Assembly (NCBI GenBank): GCA_028285285.1
Contig: JANQPW010001023.1
Location: forward strand, 1 to 6,378
Reading direction: 5' to 3'
DNA from: Silvanigrellales bacterium
GTDB lineage: Bacteria; Bdellovibrionota_B; Oligoflexia; Silvanigrellales; Silvanigrellaceae
Length of the DNA: 6,378 nt
This document shows, piece by piece, positions 1 to 5,978 of this stretch (position 1 is the stretch's first letter; every line of letters starts with the position of its first letter). The position numbers were made by a program, and so were the translations under genes. The notes below the pieces were generated by a model that ran no database searches, had not been told where the DNA came from, and saw only the letters and a program-made list of their open reading frames with translations.

Positions 1-1
1 G

Positions 2-202
2 AGCGTGAGCATTGATGCGACCCTGGAGACTAAAATCAGGGCTCTGGAATGTCACTCCAGTCAAACAAGCCACATTTCTTATGATCGGGCGGCTCGGGGT
101 TTGGCTGCCTATCGTGGGGCGCTTCGCGGCGGTTGCCAGAACGCCGAGGCTTTTGAGGTCTTCCACTGCACTTCTGCAGCTCTCTCTCAGCTGAACTTCT
201 GA
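2..202 (+). CDS. PIG-L/LmbE family deacetylase, C-terminal fragment (5' end outside window)
   Basis: The frame is open from the left edge to a TGA at 200-202, giving the last 66 residues of a longer protein. It contains the pattern K-I-R-A-L-x-C-H-x-S-Q, then about 20 residues later a Y-R-G-x-x-x-G-G-C segment and N-A-E-A-F. This order (K..AL..H.SQ, then RG...GG, then (Y)AEAF) is the usual C-terminal signature of PIG-L/LmbE metal-dependent deacetylases, which remove N-acetyl groups from GlcNAc-containing substrates; the bacillithiol enzyme BshB belongs to this family. The zinc-binding N-terminal motif (typically PHxDD) would lie upstream of the window, so activity and substrate cannot be judged. 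A GTG at 5-7 is in frame but is unlikely to be the true start, because the family has about 220-290 residues. The assignment rests on motif recall, not on a search. It is not obviously connected with the iron genes. Confidence 0.62.
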   Translation, partial: SVSIDATLETKIRALECHSSQTSHISYDRAARGLAAYRGALRGGCQNAEAFEVFHCTSAALSQLNF

Positions 203-230
203 CCTTGGTTTTCAAGAAGTGATCAGTTTT
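191..230 (+). terminator. Possible weak intrinsic terminator after the deacetylase gene
   Basis: The arms ACTTCT (195-200) and AGAAGT (215-220) pair perfectly around a 14-nt loop. The stem extends with CTGA (191-194) against TCAG (223-226) past a 2-nt GA bulge, and TTTT (227-230) follows directly. The stem is AT-rich, overlaps the last codons of the gene, and the T tract is short, so this is only a candidate. Confidence 0.25.
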
Positions 231-321
231 GAAACACCCGCCCCACTTCTCTTCCGAACACGGTATCTTCTCTCAAGTTGTCCCTAAAAAAACAAATCAC
301 GAAGCTTGTGCGTGGAATTTT

Positions 322-326
322 GGAGG
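322..326 (+). promoter_or_regulatory. Ribosome binding site that sets the start of the small ORF
   Basis: GGAGG lies 8 nt before the ATG at 335. The other in-frame candidates, TTG at 278 and GTG at 308, have no comparable purine-rich site in front of them, so the ATG at 335 is preferred. Confidence 0.5.
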
Positions 327-334
327 ATGAGAGA

Positions 335-532
335 ATGAGTGGAAAAGAGGGTGATGGGCTGCAGGGAGTTGATGTTGAGGCAACGCTTTGGATCAATGGC
401 TGCAAGGCACGTGCTCTGAGCGACCTTCTTGGCATCGCGGGCTGCTCCTGCGATGTCTCTGAGGAGGGGCTCAAGGGTTTGAGCACAATATTTGCCGAAA
501 TGGCTGAGGACCTGTTCTCGGCTCTGGAGTGA
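335..532 (+). CDS. Small acidic hypothetical protein with three cysteines (65 aa)
   Basis: I do not recognise this protein. It starts at an ATG with a strong GGAGG site 8 nt upstream and ends at TGA 530-532. Codons are rich in G at the first position (many GAN, GGN, GCN), which supports real coding. The product is acidic, with about 12 Asp/Glu against 4 Lys/Arg. It has no signal peptide or membrane segment. Cysteines sit at residues 23, 37 and 39 (a C-S-C pair), and residues 45-65 look like an amphipathic acidic helix. The frame stays open upstream to a stop at 230-232, and a TTG at 278 would add 19 plausible helix-like residues (LKKQITKLVRGILEDER), so the true N-terminus could lie earlier. 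The gene points towards the iron-transport ATPase gene and stops 22 bp short of its 3' end. With three cysteines it might bind metal or form a disulphide, but that is a guess. Confidence 0.5.
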   Translation: MSGKEGDGLQGVDVEATLWINGCKARALSDLLGIAGCSCDVSEEGLKGLSTIFAEMAEDLFSALE

Positions 533-554
533 TGGCGATTGTGAGCCGTTTCCT

Positions 555-1682
555 TCAGAAGAAGAGCAGTTCGTTGGGGTCTAACAGCCAGCCTCGAAAG
601 GAAGAGTCTGTGCATTCTGGGCTCGGGCTTTCAATGTCTCCCGACTTTGCCCAATGGGGAAGCTCGCAAAGGAAGCGCAGCGGTGGTGCTCCCACAGCCG
701 GTGCGCTCTCCAGGAGCAGTCGGTATCCTCCACCGCATCTTTCCACTTGAAGGGTGCGGCAATTGATACGGATTTGATAGCGAGTTGCTGCAAAGGATCC
801 GAACTCTTCGGGAATGAGAGCACTTGGTCTGAGGTAAGCAAAAGTCTTGTTTTCATCGCCTCTGGCAGCGCCATGAGGTGTCTGACCGAGCTTTCCCCAC
901 GAAAGCTCAAGCTGCGCACGTGTGATGGCTTCTCCTTTTGGGTCGAGCACGGGTTCGACGCGACCAAAAAGTCGAGCAACATAAAGGCTGCTGGGCTCAT
1001 TGAGAAGTTCTGGGTGTGGTCCAAACTGCTCGAGTTTGCCGTCGTGAATCACAGCAACGTTTTGCCCGAACAGTCTCGCTTCCTCGGCGTCATGCGTGAC
1101 GAGGATGGAAGTGATTTGGTTTTCGTGCAAGAGCCGAAGTGTGTCTTGTCGAACTTCATGGCGAAGAGGGGCATCAATACCGGAAAAAGGTTCATCGAGA
1201 AGGAGCAGTCGTGGTTGTTGAGCTAAGGCGCGCGCCAGCGCCAGGCGTTGTTTTTGCCCACCCGAGAACTTTGTGGGGGAGATCTGAGCAAGGTGGGAGA
1301 GGTTTACAGAACTGAGCCAGTCCATGGCCCGTTGGGTTTGAGAGCGTGAACGACCGGCTTTCATTGCAAAGAGAATGTTCTCGAGGGCCGTCATGTGGGG
1401 GAACAGAGCGTACTCCTGGAACATCAGAGCGACGTCTCGTTTCTCTGGAGGAACGTGAACTCCCTCAGCGGCCACTTGAACTTGGTCAAGCCAGATCTGC
1501 CCTGAGCTGGGTTTGATGAGGCCGGAGATCAGCCGCAAAAGTGTGCTTTTACCGCAACCCGAGGGGCCCAAAAGAGAGAGCCTCTGACCCTGGGCTAAAG
1601 AAAAGCTGACACCGTCAACCACCTTTTCTTGGTTGTAACTGAAGCTTACCCCTTGCAAAGATATTCCGGTTTGCGAATTCAT
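555..1682 (-). CDS. fbpC: Fe(3+) ABC transporter, ATP-binding protein (FbpC/FutC type)
   Basis: This is the cytoplasmic ATPase that powers ferric iron import through the permease encoded just upstream. The 375-residue product has every ABC motif in order: Walker A GPSGCGKST at 39-47, Q-loop glutamine 89 in F-Q-E-Y-A-L-F-P-H, signature F-S-G-G-Q-K-Q-R at 139-146, Walker B R-L-L-L-L-D-E-P at 158-165 with Glu164 as the expected catalytic base, D-loop S-G-I-D at 167-170, and switch His197 in V-T-H-D. The F-Q-E-Y-A-L-F-P-H stretch and the length are typical of the Fe(3+)/spermidine/sulfate importer branch. Residues of about 240-375 form the C-terminal regulatory (TOBE-like) region, including A-Y-L-R-P-S. 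The signature begins with Phe instead of the commoner Leu, a tolerated variant. The ATG at 1680-1682 lies 12 bp after the permease stop, with a modest GAGAG purine run in front, so the two are probably translationally coupled. Ferric iron specificity is inferred from the operon. Confidence 0.92.
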   Translation of the reverse strand: MNSQTGISLQGVSFSYNQEKVVDGVSFSLAQGQRLSLLGPSGCGKSTLLRLISGLIKPSSGQIWLDQVQVAAEGVHVPPEKRDVALMFQEYALFPHMTALENILFAMKAGRSRSQTQRAMDWLSSVNLSHLAQISPTKFSGGQKQRLALARALAQQPRLLLLDEPFSGIDAPLRHEVRQDTLRLLHENQITSILVTHDAEEARLFGQNVAVIHDGKLEQFGPHPELLNEPSSLYVARLFGRVEPVLDPKGEAITRAQLELSWGKLGQTPHGAARGDENKTFAYLRPSALIPEEFGSFAATRYQIRINCRTLQVERCGGGYRLLLESAPAVGAPPLRFLCELPHWAKSGDIESPSPECTDSSFRGWLLDPNELLFF

Positions 1683-1694
1683 ACTTCTCTCAGT

Positions 1695-3263
1695 TCATGC
1701 ACGGTGGTGGTGTCCCATCTTTGAGGCTCGGAGCAAAATGAAGACCGGCACAAGGCCTGAAAGAACGATCAACAGTGCCGCCGGAGCTGCCTCCGAGAGC
1801 CTTTCGTCGGAGGCAAAGTTGTAGGTCATCACCGGAAGAGTTTCAAAGTTGAAGGGGGCAAGGAGCATGTTGGTAGGAAGCTCTTTCATGACGTCCACAA
1901 AGACAAGTGCTGCCGCCGCGAAAGCGGTGGGTCGCATGAGAGGTAGAATGATTCTCAGCACGAGCTTGAATGAGGAGGTGCCCATAGTGCGACCGCTTTC
2001 CACCAATGCTTGGGGGAGGCGTTTTCGCGCTTCCCGGAGGTGTTCTGTTGGAATGGCTGTGTATCGCACTGTGTGGGCGTAGAGAAGAAGAGCAACAGTT
2101 CCAATGATGGGAGGCAAAAACTCGCCGGCGATTGTTTTGCCCCACATCTGCGCAAGTGACATCACGGCCACCGCCAAGACGGTTCCCGGAATGAGATAAC
2201 CACCCTGCACCCAGGTGATGAGGTGGTCGACGATCGTTTGAAGGCGCTTCGAGTGAAAGCGGTGAAGGCTCATTGCAGACAGTACCCAGCCCGCAATGGA
2301 ACAGAGCGTGGCTGCGGCTGCTGCCAAAGCCACGCTCCGCCCTGCCACTGTGAGGAGGCGCCCCCACTCGAAGCTCTCGGTCGAGGTTGCTGCCGCAGCC
2401 ATGAGTAGAGTTACGGGAAACACAAAACCAACGATCAAAGGAACGCTACACACAATCGTGCAGGCCATAGCTTTCCAAGGTTCCAAAGTCTCCCGAGCAA
2501 CAAAAACAACCTCTCGTGTGTCGGCTCCCGCATGGAATTGCGATCTTTGCCTCAGGCGAGATTGCAGCATCCAAAGTGTTCCCATCACCAGCAAAAGAAT
2601 CAACGAAATGAGAATGGCGCCAGGAAGGCTTCCGTGACCAAACCAGGTTCGATAGATCCCAGATGAAAGAGTGAGAATGGCAAAGTGCTCAACAGTGCCA
2701 AAGTCAGCAACCACTTCCATGACCACAAACAGAACACCTGAAAATAGGGTGACCAAACTGAGTGGAAGGGAAACTCGAAAAAAGGCTGCGGCACTTCCGT
2801 ATCCTAGCGTTCGTGCGGCTTCAAAGTGGATTTGGCCGCGTTCCAAAAAGGCTGCACGGGCGGGGATGTACACATATGGGAACAGAGAGAATGCAAAAAG
2901 AACCACGGCAGCAGGCAGGCTGCGGACAGACTCAAACTCATACTGGAAAACGTCGGTGACCACATAAGCCAAAATATAGGTGGGGCAGGCAATGGGGAGA
3001 ATCAGGAGGTTCTCTAACCAACTTCTTCCAGGAAAGTCGAAACGCGTGCAAAGCCACGCAGGAACAACGCCCATCAGCAGCACCAAGGGCACAACCCCTG
3101 TGGCAAGTAGGGCTGTGTTGGAGAGGTATTCCCAAAGAAAGGTCTCAGCGAGGTGAGTGAAGACTGAAAGCGACTCTGCACCTTCGCTCAGTCCACTCAC
3201 AACAAGAAACAGCGTTGGTGCAAGAAGGAGCAAGCAGAGACAAAGCGCAAGAAGCGGAAACAC
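1695..3263 (-). CDS. fbpB: Fe(3+) ABC transporter, fused two-domain permease (FbpB/FutB type)
   Basis: This is the inner-membrane channel subunit of the ferric iron importer. The 522 residues hold two tandem binding-protein-dependent transport domains with about 12 hydrophobic segments in total. Each half carries the EAA loop that docks on the ATPase: F-E-A-A-R-T-L-G at 147-154 ending in L-P near 166-167, and E-S-G-R-T-M-G at 422-428 ending in L-P near 440-441. The second half also has D-V-M-K-E-L-P-T-N at 457-465 followed by L-L-x-P-F-x-F-x-T-L, which is characteristic of iron(III) permeases. Length matches the FbpB/SfuB/FutB group, where one polypeptide supplies both halves. The start is GTG at 3261-3263, immediately after the TAA of the binding-protein gene and in the same frame. 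A GGGTGGAG site lies only 4 nt upstream of the GTG. The N-terminus begins almost at once with a hydrophobic segment and has a shorter cytoplasmic lead than usual. The C-terminus ends in a His-rich tail (G-H-H-H-R-A). Confidence 0.92.
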   Translation of the reverse strand: MFPLLALCLCLLLLAPTLFLVVSGLSEGAESLSVFTHLAETFLWEYLSNTALLATGVVPLVLLMGVVPAWLCTRFDFPGRSWLENLLILPIACPTYILAYVVTDVFQYEFESVRSLPAAVVLFAFSLFPYVYIPARAAFLERGQIHFEAARTLGYGSAAAFFRVSLPLSLVTLFSGVLFVVMEVVADFGTVEHFAILTLSSGIYRTWFGHGSLPGAILISLILLLVMGTLWMLQSRLRQRSQFHAGADTREVVFVARETLEPWKAMACTIVCSVPLIVGFVFPVTLLMAAAATSTESFEWGRLLTVAGRSVALAAAAATLCSIAGWVLSAMSLHRFHSKRLQTIVDHLITWVQGGYLIPGTVLAVAVMSLAQMWGKTIAGEFLPPIIGTVALLLYAHTVRYTAIPTEHLREARKRLPQALVESGRTMGTSSFKLVLRIILPLMRPTAFAAAALVFVDVMKELPTNMLLAPFNFETLPVMTYNFASDERLSEAAPAALLIVLSGLVPVFILLRASKMGHHHRA

Positions 3264-4331
3264 TTATCTCCACCCTGATTTTTCAAGTGTTTTCACTGCA
3301 AGGGATGAGTGTGTGGCAAACTTTGATAAGGGTGTCTGATCCAATTTGGGATCTCCAAAACTCTGAACTTGGGGGGAGGCCTTTACCTGTGGGTGAACCG
3401 CATATTCGAAGTTCTCCAGGGAATAGAGGGACTGAACCTCCTGTGTCAATAGGAATTCAATGTATTGGCGTGCTTGATCCGTGTTTTTCGCGCCTTTCAC
3501 AATTCCCGCTCCTGAGATGTTCACGTGGGTTCCGCGCCCTGCTTGGTTGGGGAAGAAAGGCTTGACGGTTTTCACGACTGCCTTGTCTTTAGCTTTGTTT
3601 GAGGCCGCCAAACGGGCGTAGTAGTAAGAATTGACGATAGCGACGTCTCCCACGCCTCTGCTCACGGCACGAATTTGATCGGTGTCTCCCCCCTCGGGTT
3701 TCCGCGCCATGTTGGCAACAATACCACGAGACCACGTGAGGGCATCTTCAACCGTGGAAGCCTTGATGAGTGAGGCCACAAGACTCTGGTTGTAAATGTT
3801 TGTTGAAGAGCGCACGAGAAGCCTCCCTTTCCACTTAGGGTCCACCAAGCTCTCATAAGACGAAAGCTCAGAGGGCTTCACACGGTCTTTGTGGTAAACC
3901 AAAATACGGGCTCGAACAGACAGAGCGGTCCACAAGTCTTGGGAGTCTCGGAAGCGTTGGGGCACTGTTTCGGTCACGATCTTTGACTTCAAAGGCTGGA
4001 AAAGTTGGGACTCTTGAGCTCTCACTAGGTTTCCCACATCGGTGAGAATCAGCACATCGGCTGGCGAAGACTTTCCCTCCAGCTTGAGTCGTTCCATGAG
4101 TTGAGTGGCGTTTTTGACAAAAAGCTTGTTCACGGTCACGCCCGTCTTTTCTTCAAAGAGCTTGTTGACCTTTTCATCGACCTTGTAGTGCCGGCTGGTG
4201 TAGACGTTGAGTTCTGCGGCCCAGGCCGAGCTGGTCCCTGCCAACAGAGCGAACAGAACTGCCATCAAGTGAGCTGCAGTAAAGTTTATTAATTTTCGAT
4301 GCTTACTTCGTGTGAATCGGAAAAACGCCAT
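3264..4331 (-). CDS. fbpA: Periplasmic Fe(3+)-binding protein of an ABC transporter (FbpA/FutA type)
   Basis: This protein captures ferric iron in the periplasm and delivers it to the permease encoded next. The 355-residue precursor has a signal peptide: a basic start (R5, R8, K10, R12, K13), a hydrophobic core near 17-33, and a likely cut after A-W-A at 36-38. There is no lipobox cysteine. The mature protein starts A-E-L-N-V-Y-T-S-R-H-Y and shows the conserved order S-R-H-Y (46-49), A-D-V-L-I-L-T-D (91-98), R-A-R-I-L-V-Y-H-K-D (140-149), S-S-T-N-I-Y-N-Q-S-L-V-A-S (175-187) and N-S-Y-Y-Y-A-R-L (234-241). His48, Tyr49, Tyr180, Tyr236 and Tyr237 match the His plus four Tyr set known for FutA-type proteins. 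The ATG at 4329-4331 has a GAGGAG site 10 nt upstream and is the first gene after the Fur-box-like promoter. The symbol is a family-level label; futA would fit equally well. Confidence 0.93.
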   Translation of the reverse strand: MAFFRFTRSKHRKLINFTAAHLMAVLFALLAGTSSAWAAELNVYTSRHYKVDEKVNKLFEEKTGVTVNKLFVKNATQLMERLKLEGKSSPADVLILTDVGNLVRAQESQLFQPLKSKIVTETVPQRFRDSQDLWTALSVRARILVYHKDRVKPSELSSYESLVDPKWKGRLLVRSSTNIYNQSLVASLIKASTVEDALTWSRGIVANMARKPEGGDTDQIRAVSRGVGDVAIVNSYYYARLAASNKAKDKAVVKTVKPFFPNQAGRGTHVNISGAGIVKGAKNTDQARQYIEFLLTQEVQSLYSLENFEYAVHPQVKASPQVQSFGDPKLDQTPLSKFATHSSLAVKTLEKSGWR

Positions 4332-4376
4332 AACTCGAAAACTCCTCTTCAGTCCATTCAGGTGGCTGAGTCTGGG

Positions 4377-4405
4377 ACTATATTGAAACTGAGAGTCATT
4401 TTCAA
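4377..4405 (-). promoter_or_regulatory. Predicted sigma-70-type promoter of the iron-transport operon
   Basis: On the minus strand, TTGAAA (4400-4405) as -35 and TATAGT (4377-4382) as -10 are separated by exactly 17 bp. Each differs from the consensus (TTGACA, TATAAT) at one position. Transcription would start near 4370, leaving a leader of roughly 40 nt before the ATG at 4331. The -35, the spacer and the first base of the -10 lie inside the Fur-like palindrome, which is the arrangement expected for repression by occlusion. Confidence 0.6.
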
Positions 4406-4406
4406 T
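4382..4406. promoter_or_regulatory. Fur-box-like operator (25-bp inverted repeat)
   Basis: The outer arms ATTGAAA and TTTCAAT are perfect 7-bp inverted repeats, and TGA/TCA pair again further in; 10 of 12 position pairs are complementary. The central 19 bp (4385-4403) match the classical Fur consensus GATAATGATAATCATTATC at 13 of 19 positions as I count them by eye. It lies directly in front of ferric iron transporter genes and overlaps their promoter, so iron-dependent repression by Fur is the natural reading. The regulator itself is not in the window. Confidence 0.68.
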
Positions 4407-4438
4407 ACCGAAGTGATCGAGGGCAATACTTGACCTCT

Positions 4439-4454
4439 ACACTTAGAGAAGTGT
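4439..4454. repeat. Short perfect inverted repeat in the divergent control region
   Basis: ACACTT (4439-4444) and AAGTGT (4449-4454) are perfect inverted repeats around AGAG. The repeat lies 33 bp on the mvaS side of the Fur-like site and could be an operator or a small hairpin in an mvaS leader. At 6 bp per arm it may also be chance. I see no convincing sigma-70 promoter for mvaS: TTGACC at 4430-4435 has no suitable -10, and TAAAAT at 4556-4561 has no well-spaced -35. Confidence 0.25.
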
Positions 4455-4571
4455 CGGGCCGCCACTCAGCAAAGAAAAAATGTAACAGTCGGATTCCAAA
4501 AGCCTCATCCGTTGGGAGATCGCGTATTGTGAAGAAGGCCGATCAGTCTTTTGCCTAAAATCACCAGACAT

Positions 4572-4576
4572 GAGGA
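4572..4576 (+). promoter_or_regulatory. Ribosome binding site of mvaS
   Basis: GAGGA lies 6 nt before the ATG at 4583-4585. It fixes this start over the out-of-frame ATG at 4570. Confidence 0.6.
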
Positions 4577-4582
4577 TCACAT

Positions 4583-5956
4583 ATGAATACTGGAATCGAT
4601 GCCGTTGCGTACGCAACACCAAGAACCTTTGTTTCTTTTGATGGAGAGTGGGCTCAAAAGCGATCCCTGGTTTTCACAGATGGTGATGCAGCTGCACTCA
4701 CTGCCAAAGTGAACCGGGGAATCGGCCTTTCTCAAATGGCGGTTCCCGATGCGCATGAGGATATTGTGACCTTAGCTGCCAATGCCGTTCGGAGGCTGTT
4801 GGAACAGTCGAGCATTGAATTGCAGGATGTTGGCCACCTCATCTTCGCCACTGAAGGAGGTGTGGACTTTTCGAAAAGTGCTTCGGCCTACCTACTCGGC
4901 GCTCTGGAGCGAATTCCCAGCCTGGCAAAAGGTGGTCCAGGTTCTACGTCTCATATCTGTAATGTTGAAATGAAGTTCGCCTGTGTGGGCTCTTCCTATG
5001 CGCTTGAGTATGCGACTGCATTGTTACGTTCTGGTATGAGCTCAAAAAAGTATGTGGTGGTTGTGTCGTCTGATGTGGCTCGGTATGAGAGAGAGTCTAA
5101 TGCCGAATACACTCAGGGGGCCGGAGCAGTGGCTTTTGCGCTGTGTCAGAATCCTTCCTTGGTAACCCTTGATCCGACTCCTATGGCTGTGGCCTCTGCA
5201 GATGAGCGTGACTTCTTTCGCCCTTTGTTCAAAGACACTCCAACGGTAGATGGCAAACATTCTGTGGGGGTGTATTTAAACCTTGTGGAGAAAGCTTATC
5301 AGAACCACTGCAATAACTATTTCAAACAGAAACTCAAGGCTTCAGACTCAGATGTTCTGGCCGACACAGCGGCGTTTCTTTTTCATGTTCCGTTTCCAAA
5401 AATGGCTGAGTATATGGCAGCGCGCATTTTTTTGCCTTTCTTTGAAGATGTGTCAGAGATTTCAGAAGAGCAGCGAAATGAAAAAGAAACAGATTTTCGA
5501 AAAAGCTCTGATTTTCGTAGCATTTTTGAAGAGAAAGTTGAGCCAGGACTGACTCTCTCTCGAAAAATTGGAAACATCTACTCGGGTTCACTTCCGCTTT
5601 GTCTGGCAAGCGTGTTGAAAGGGGCTTCGGAGACACAGACGGAGTTGGTGGGTCGTCGTGTGATCTTTTTTGGCTATGGAAGCGGCGCTTGTGCACGAGT
5701 GTATTCTGGTGTGTTTGGCGGCGGCTGTGAACACGCCGGAAAGATCATTGGCCAGGGGGCACGGGGTTTCGATCGAGAACTCAGCGTGAGTGAATACGAG
5801 CGTCTGCACGCGTTGCATTCTCTGCAAGCGGAGCCATGTGCCATTGACCCTGGTGTGGACAGCGTAGTGAAACCGAGCGGTGAGATAGCCTCTTTCGGAA
5901 GTTTGGCTGAACCTGTGGAAAAGGTGGGTCTGAGAGACTATCGCTACGTTGGTTGA
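4583..5956 (+). CDS. mvaS: Hydroxymethylglutaryl-CoA synthase (mevalonate pathway)
   Basis: This enzyme condenses acetyl-CoA with acetoacetyl-CoA to give HMG-CoA, the first committed step of the mevalonate route to isoprenoids, in the cytoplasm. The thiolase-fold catalytic residues are all visible: Glu91 in F-A-T-E-G-G-V-D-F-S-K, nucleophile Cys134 in K-F-A-C-V-G-S-S-Y-A, and His268 in F-H-V-P-F-P-K-M. Also conserved are G-I-G-L-S-Q-M-A-V-P near 46-55, Q-G-A-G-A-V-A (178-184), G-N-I-Y-S-G-S-L (330-337) and F-G-Y-G-S-G-A (363-369). At 457 residues it is longer than Gram-positive MvaS (about 385-390). The extra length is spread over an N-terminal stretch around 17-42, a charged segment at about 290-315, and a tail after about 400. 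No other mevalonate gene is adjacent. A related possibility is an HMG-synthase-like enzyme for beta-branching in polyketide synthesis, but no polyketide genes are present here. The gene is divergent from the iron operon. Confidence 0.92.
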   Translation: MNTGIDAVAYATPRTFVSFDGEWAQKRSLVFTDGDAAALTAKVNRGIGLSQMAVPDAHEDIVTLAANAVRRLLEQSSIELQDVGHLIFATEGGVDFSKSASAYLLGALERIPSLAKGGPGSTSHICNVEMKFACVGSSYALEYATALLRSGMSSKKYVVVVSSDVARYERESNAEYTQGAGAVAFALCQNPSLVTLDPTPMAVASADERDFFRPLFKDTPTVDGKHSVGVYLNLVEKAYQNHCNNYFKQKLKASDSDVLADTAAFLFHVPFPKMAEYMAARIFLPFFEDVSEISEEQRNEKETDFRKSSDFRSIFEEKVEPGLTLSRKIGNIYSGSLPLCLASVLKGASETQTELVGRRVIFFGYGSGACARVYSGVFGGGCEHAGKIIGQGARGFDRELSVSEYERLHALHSLQAEPCAIDPGVDSVVKPSGEIASFGSLAEPVEKVGLRDYRYVG

Positions 5957-5978
5957 GCCGGTTCTCTCGCACCACCGC

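Noticed and set aside
285..291. Run of seven A as a possible programmed slippage site
   Set aside because: It is upstream of the preferred start at 335, and no frame on either side would be joined into a sensible longer protein.
533..554. Bidirectional terminator between the convergent small gene and the ATPase gene
   Set aside because: The 22 bp contain no inverted repeat followed by a T tract.
223..615. Minus-strand open frame of 130 codons
   Set aside because: It lies antisense to the small gene at 335-532 and out of frame with the end of the ATPase gene. Its composition (many Ser, Arg, Pro) is typical of a shadow frame.
529..750. Plus-strand frame beginning in a TGATG overlap with the small gene, suggesting translational coupling
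   Set aside because: Nearly all of it is antisense to the C-terminal part of the ATPase gene, and its Ser/Arg/Pro-rich product resembles no protein. The stop-start overlap is probably chance.
654..1226. Plus-strand open frame of 190 codons
   Set aside because: Fully antisense to the ATPase gene, whose reverse-strand frame carries every ABC motif.
1843..2367. Minus-strand open frame of 174 codons within the permease region
   Set aside because: Same strand as the permease but in another frame. The permease frame has the conserved EAA loops and membrane segments, and this product is His/Ser/Arg-rich without recognisable motifs.
5957..5978. Bidirectional terminator between mvaS and the DUF2135-like gene
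   Set aside because: Only 3-4 bp complementary stretches (GAG/CTC, CTCT/AGAG) are visible, with no T tract.
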